From Synanceia verrucosa (taxonomy: Eukaryota; Chordata; Actinopteri; Perciformes; Synanceiidae): a stretch of DNA of 64,000 nt. How positions within the stretch are numbered: position 1 is the first letter of the stretch; each line of letters opens with the position of its first letter. Below, in pieces: positions 60,251 through 64,000 of this stretch. The DNA lies in the NCBI GenBank assembly GCA_029721515.1, contig CM056552.1, positions 28,224,392 to 28,288,391 of the forward strand, in the 5' to 3' direction. The notes beneath the pieces were generated by a model. The model made no database searches. It was not told the DNA's origin and was given only the letters and a program-made list of their open reading frames with translations. Position numbers and translations under genes: made by a program.

Positions 60251-63200
60251 GACTGTATAACATCAGCAACAAGACTGTATGACATCAGCAATAAGATTGT
60301 GTAACATCAGCAATAAGCCTGTATAACATCAGCAATAAGACTGTATAACATCAGCAATAAGACTGTATAACATCAGCAACAAGAGTGTATAACATCAGCA
60401 ATAAGACTGTATAAAATCAGCAATAAGACTGTATAACATCAGCAATAAGACTGTATAACATCAGCAACAAGAGTGTATAACATCAGCAACAAGAGTGTAT
60501 AACATCAGCAATAAGACTGTATAACATCAGCAATAAGACTGTATAACATCAGCAATAAGACTGTATAACATCAGCAATAAGACTGTATAACATCAGCAAT
60601 AAGACTGTACAACATCAGCAACAAGACTGTATAACATCAGCAACAAGACTGTATAAAATCAGCAATAAGACTTTATAACATCAGCAACAAGAGTGTATAA
60701 AATCAGCAACAAGACTTTATAACATCAGCAACAAGAGTGTATAAAATTAGCAATAAGACTTTATAACATCAGCAACAAGAGTGTATAACATCAGCAACAA
60801 GACTTTATAACATCAGCAACAAGAGTGTATAACATCAGCAACAAGACTTTATAACATCAGCAACAAGAGTGTATAACATCAGCAACAAGACTGTATAACA
60901 TCAGCAACAAGACTGTATGACATCAGCAATAAGACCGTATAACATCAGCAATAAGACTGTACAACATCAGCAATAAGACTGTATAACATCAGCAACAAGA
61001 CTGTATGACATCAGCAACAAGACTGTATAACATCAGGAACAAGACTGTATAACATCAGCAACAAGACTTTATAACATCAGCAATAAGACTGTATAAAATC
61101 AGCAACAGGACTGTATAACATCAGCAAAAAGACTTTATAACATCAGCAATAAGACTTTATAACATCAGCAATGAGACTGTATAACATCAGCAATACAACT
61201 GTATAATATCAGCGATAAGACTGTATAACATCAGCAATACAACTGTATAATATCAGCGATAAGACTGTATAACATCAGCAATACAACTGTATAATATCAG
61301 CAATAAGACTGTATAACATCAGCAATAAGACTCAATAACATCAGCAATAAGACCGTATAACATCAGCAATAAGACTGTATAATATCAGCAATAAGAATGT
61401 ATAACATCAGCAATACAACTGTATAATATCAGCGATAAGACTGTATAACATCAGCAATACAACTGTATAATATCAGCAATAAGACTGTATAACATCAGCA
61501 ATACAACTGTATAATATCAGCGATAAGACTGTATAACATCAGCAATAAGACTGTATAATATCAGCGATAAGACTGTATAATATCAGCAATAAGACTGTAT
61601 AACATCAGCAATACAACTGTATAATATCAGCAATAAGACTGTATAACATCAGCAATAAGACTGTATAATATCAGCGATAAGACTGTATAACATCAGCAAT
61701 ACAACTGTATAATATCAGCAATAAGACTGTATAACATCAGCAACAAGACTCAATAACATCAGCAATAAGACCGTATAACATCAGCAATAAGACTGTATAA
61801 CATCAGCAATACAACTGTATAATATCAGCAATAAGACTGTATAACATCAGCAATACAACTGTATAATATCAGCAATAAGACTGTATAACATCAAGACTGT
61901 ATAACATCAGCAATAAGACTGTATAATATCAGCGATAAGACTGTATAACATCAGCAATACAACTGTATAATATCAGCAATAAGACTGTATAACATCAGCA
62001 ACAAGACTCAATAACATCAGCAATAAGACCGTATAACATCAGCAATAAGACTGTATAACATCAGCAATAAGACTCAATAACATCAGCAATAAGACTCAAT
62101 AACATCAGCAATAAGACCGTATAACATCAGCAATAAGACTGTATAACATCAGTAATAAGACTGTATGACATCAGCAACAAGACTGTATAACATCAGCAAT
62201 AAGACTGTATAACATCAGCAATAAGACTCAATAACATCAGCAATAAGACCGTATAACATCAGCAATAAGACTGTATAACATCAGTAATAAGACTGTACGA
62301 CATCAGCAACAAGACTGTATAACATCAGCAATAAGACTGTATAACATCAGCAACAAGACTGTATGACAATAGCAACAAGACTTTATAACATCAGCAATAC
62401 AACTGTATAATATCAGCAATCAGACTGTATAACATCAGCAATAAGACTTTATAACATCAGCAATAAGACTGTATCACATCAGCAACAAGACTGTATAACA
62501 TCAGCAATAAGACTGTATAACATCAGCAATCAGACTGTATAACATCAGCAACAAGACTTTATAACATCAGTAATACAACTGTATAATATCAGCAATAAGA
62601 CTGTATAACATCAGCGATAAGACTGTATAACATCAGCAATAAGACTGTATAACATCAGCAATCAGACTGTATAACATCAGCAACAAGACTTTATAACATC
62701 AGTAATACAACTGTATAATATCAGCAATAAGACTGTATAACATCAGCGATAAGACTGTATAACATCAGCAATAAAACTGTATAATATCAGCAATAAGACT
62801 GTATAACATCAGCAATAAGACTCTATAACATCAGCAATAAGACTTTATAACATCAGCAACAACACTGCATAAAATCAGCAACAAGACTGTATAACATCGT
62901 CAACAAGACTGTATAACATCAGCAACAAGACTTTATAACATCAGCAATAAGACTGTATAACATCAGCAATACAACTGTATAATATCAGCAATAAGACTGT
63001 ATAACATCAGCAATACAACTGTATAATATCAGCAATAAGACTGTATAACATCAGCAACAAGACTTTATAACATCAGCAATACAACTGTATAATATCAGCG
63101 ATAAGACTGTATAACATCAGCAATACAACTGTATAATATCAGCAATAAGACTGTATAACATCAGCAATAAGACTCAATAACATCAGCAATAAGACTTTAT

Positions 63201-64000
63201 AACATCAGCAATAAGACTGTATAACATCAGCAATAAGACTCAATAACATCAGCAATAAGACTTTATAACATCAGCAATAAGACTTTATAACATCAGCGAT
63301 AAGACTGTATAACATCAGCGATAAGACTGTATAACATCAGCAATACAACTGTATAATATCAGCAATAAGACTGTATAACATCAGCAACAAGACTGTATAA
63401 CATCAGCAATCAGACTGTATAACATCAGCAACAAGACTTTATAACATCAGCAATACAACTGTATAACATCAGCAATAAGACTGTATAACATCAGCAATAA
63501 GACTGTATAATATCATCAATAAGACTCTATAACATCAGCAATAAAACTTTATAACATCAGCAGTAAGACTTTATAACGTCAGCAATAAGACTGTATAACG
63601 TCAGCAACAAGACTTTATAATGTCAGCAACAAGCCTTTATAACATCAGCGATAAAACTGTATAACATCAGCAATACAACTGTATAATATCAGCAATCAGA
63701 CTGTATAACATCAGCAATAAGACTTTATAACATCAGCAATAAGACTGTATCACATCAGCAACAAGACTTTATAACATCAGCAATACAACTGTATAATATC
63801 AGCAATAAGACTGTATAACATCAGCAATAAGACTTTATAACATCAGCAATAAGACTGTATCACATCAGCAACAAGACTTTATAACATCAGCAATACAACT
63901 GTATAATATCAGCAATCAGACTGTATAACATCAGCAATAAGACTTTATAACATCAGCAATAAGACTGTATCACATAAGCAAGAAGACTTTATAACATCAG
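60251..64000 (+). repeat. 22-bp minisatellite array, about 170 units
   Basis: The core TATAACATCAGCAA recurs every 22 bases, with a variable remainder (AAGACTG, AGAGTG, AGACTTT, TACAACTG, AGACTCA). From about 61180 two unit types, one with AAGACTG...AACATC and one with ACAACTG...AATATC, often alternate, giving a 44-bp higher-order period. One unit near 61885 is six bases short. A poorer form starts near 60251 and the array runs off the window. Confidence 0.97.

Noticed and set aside
60251..64000. CRISPR-like appearance of regular repeats
   Set aside because: The 22-bp units are contiguous with no unique spacers and the host is a vertebrate. It is a minisatellite.

Overview
The window is vertebrate, almost certainly teleost fish, nuclear DNA. 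Short exons (54 to 582 nt) with GT-AG introns, abundant (CA)n and (TAGA)n microsatellites, a tRNA-like SINE with an (ATGG)n tail, hAT-, Harbinger- and TTAA-type MITEs, and worn LINE and Ty3/gypsy pieces all fit that. I cannot name the species.

One protein-coding gene is well supported: a minus-strand plekha6-like gene (pleckstrin homology domain family A member 6, PEPP family). Eleven consecutive exons between 27352 and 1118 join in one open frame of 627 codons, and all splice phases agree. They encode a short N-terminal region, a complete PH domain split over four exons, a long disordered region with conserved short motifs, and the start of the coiled-coil region. The 3' part of the gene lies left of base 1. 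The 5' end is unresolved: the most upstream recognised exon (27269-27352) is open through its upstream edge, so a longer N-terminal isoform is likely, while an internal Met at 26608 matches the short mammalian form.

1-27.4 kb is gene body with intronic repeats: TTAA-flanked MITE, SINEs with target-site duplications, two copies of a fold-back MITE, two hAT-like MITEs, a gypsy remnant and a SINE that landed in a hairpin arm. 27.4-60.2 kb has no gene I can establish. It is 5' intron or intergenic sequence with LINE fragments, a SINE carrying a nested Harbinger-like element, two fragments with a RecQ-like helicase Walker A motif, one unexplained open exon-like stretch (44906-45157, minus) and a candidate first exon at 32.4 kb. 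60.25-64.0 kb is one tandem array with a 22-bp period, about 170 units, running off the right edge.

No bacterial-type system, CRISPR array, rRNA or genuine tRNA gene was seen. The most unusual features are the 22-bp array, the nested SINE/Harbinger insertion, the SINE in a 37-bp hairpin arm, and the extra in-frame exons of the plekha6-like gene.
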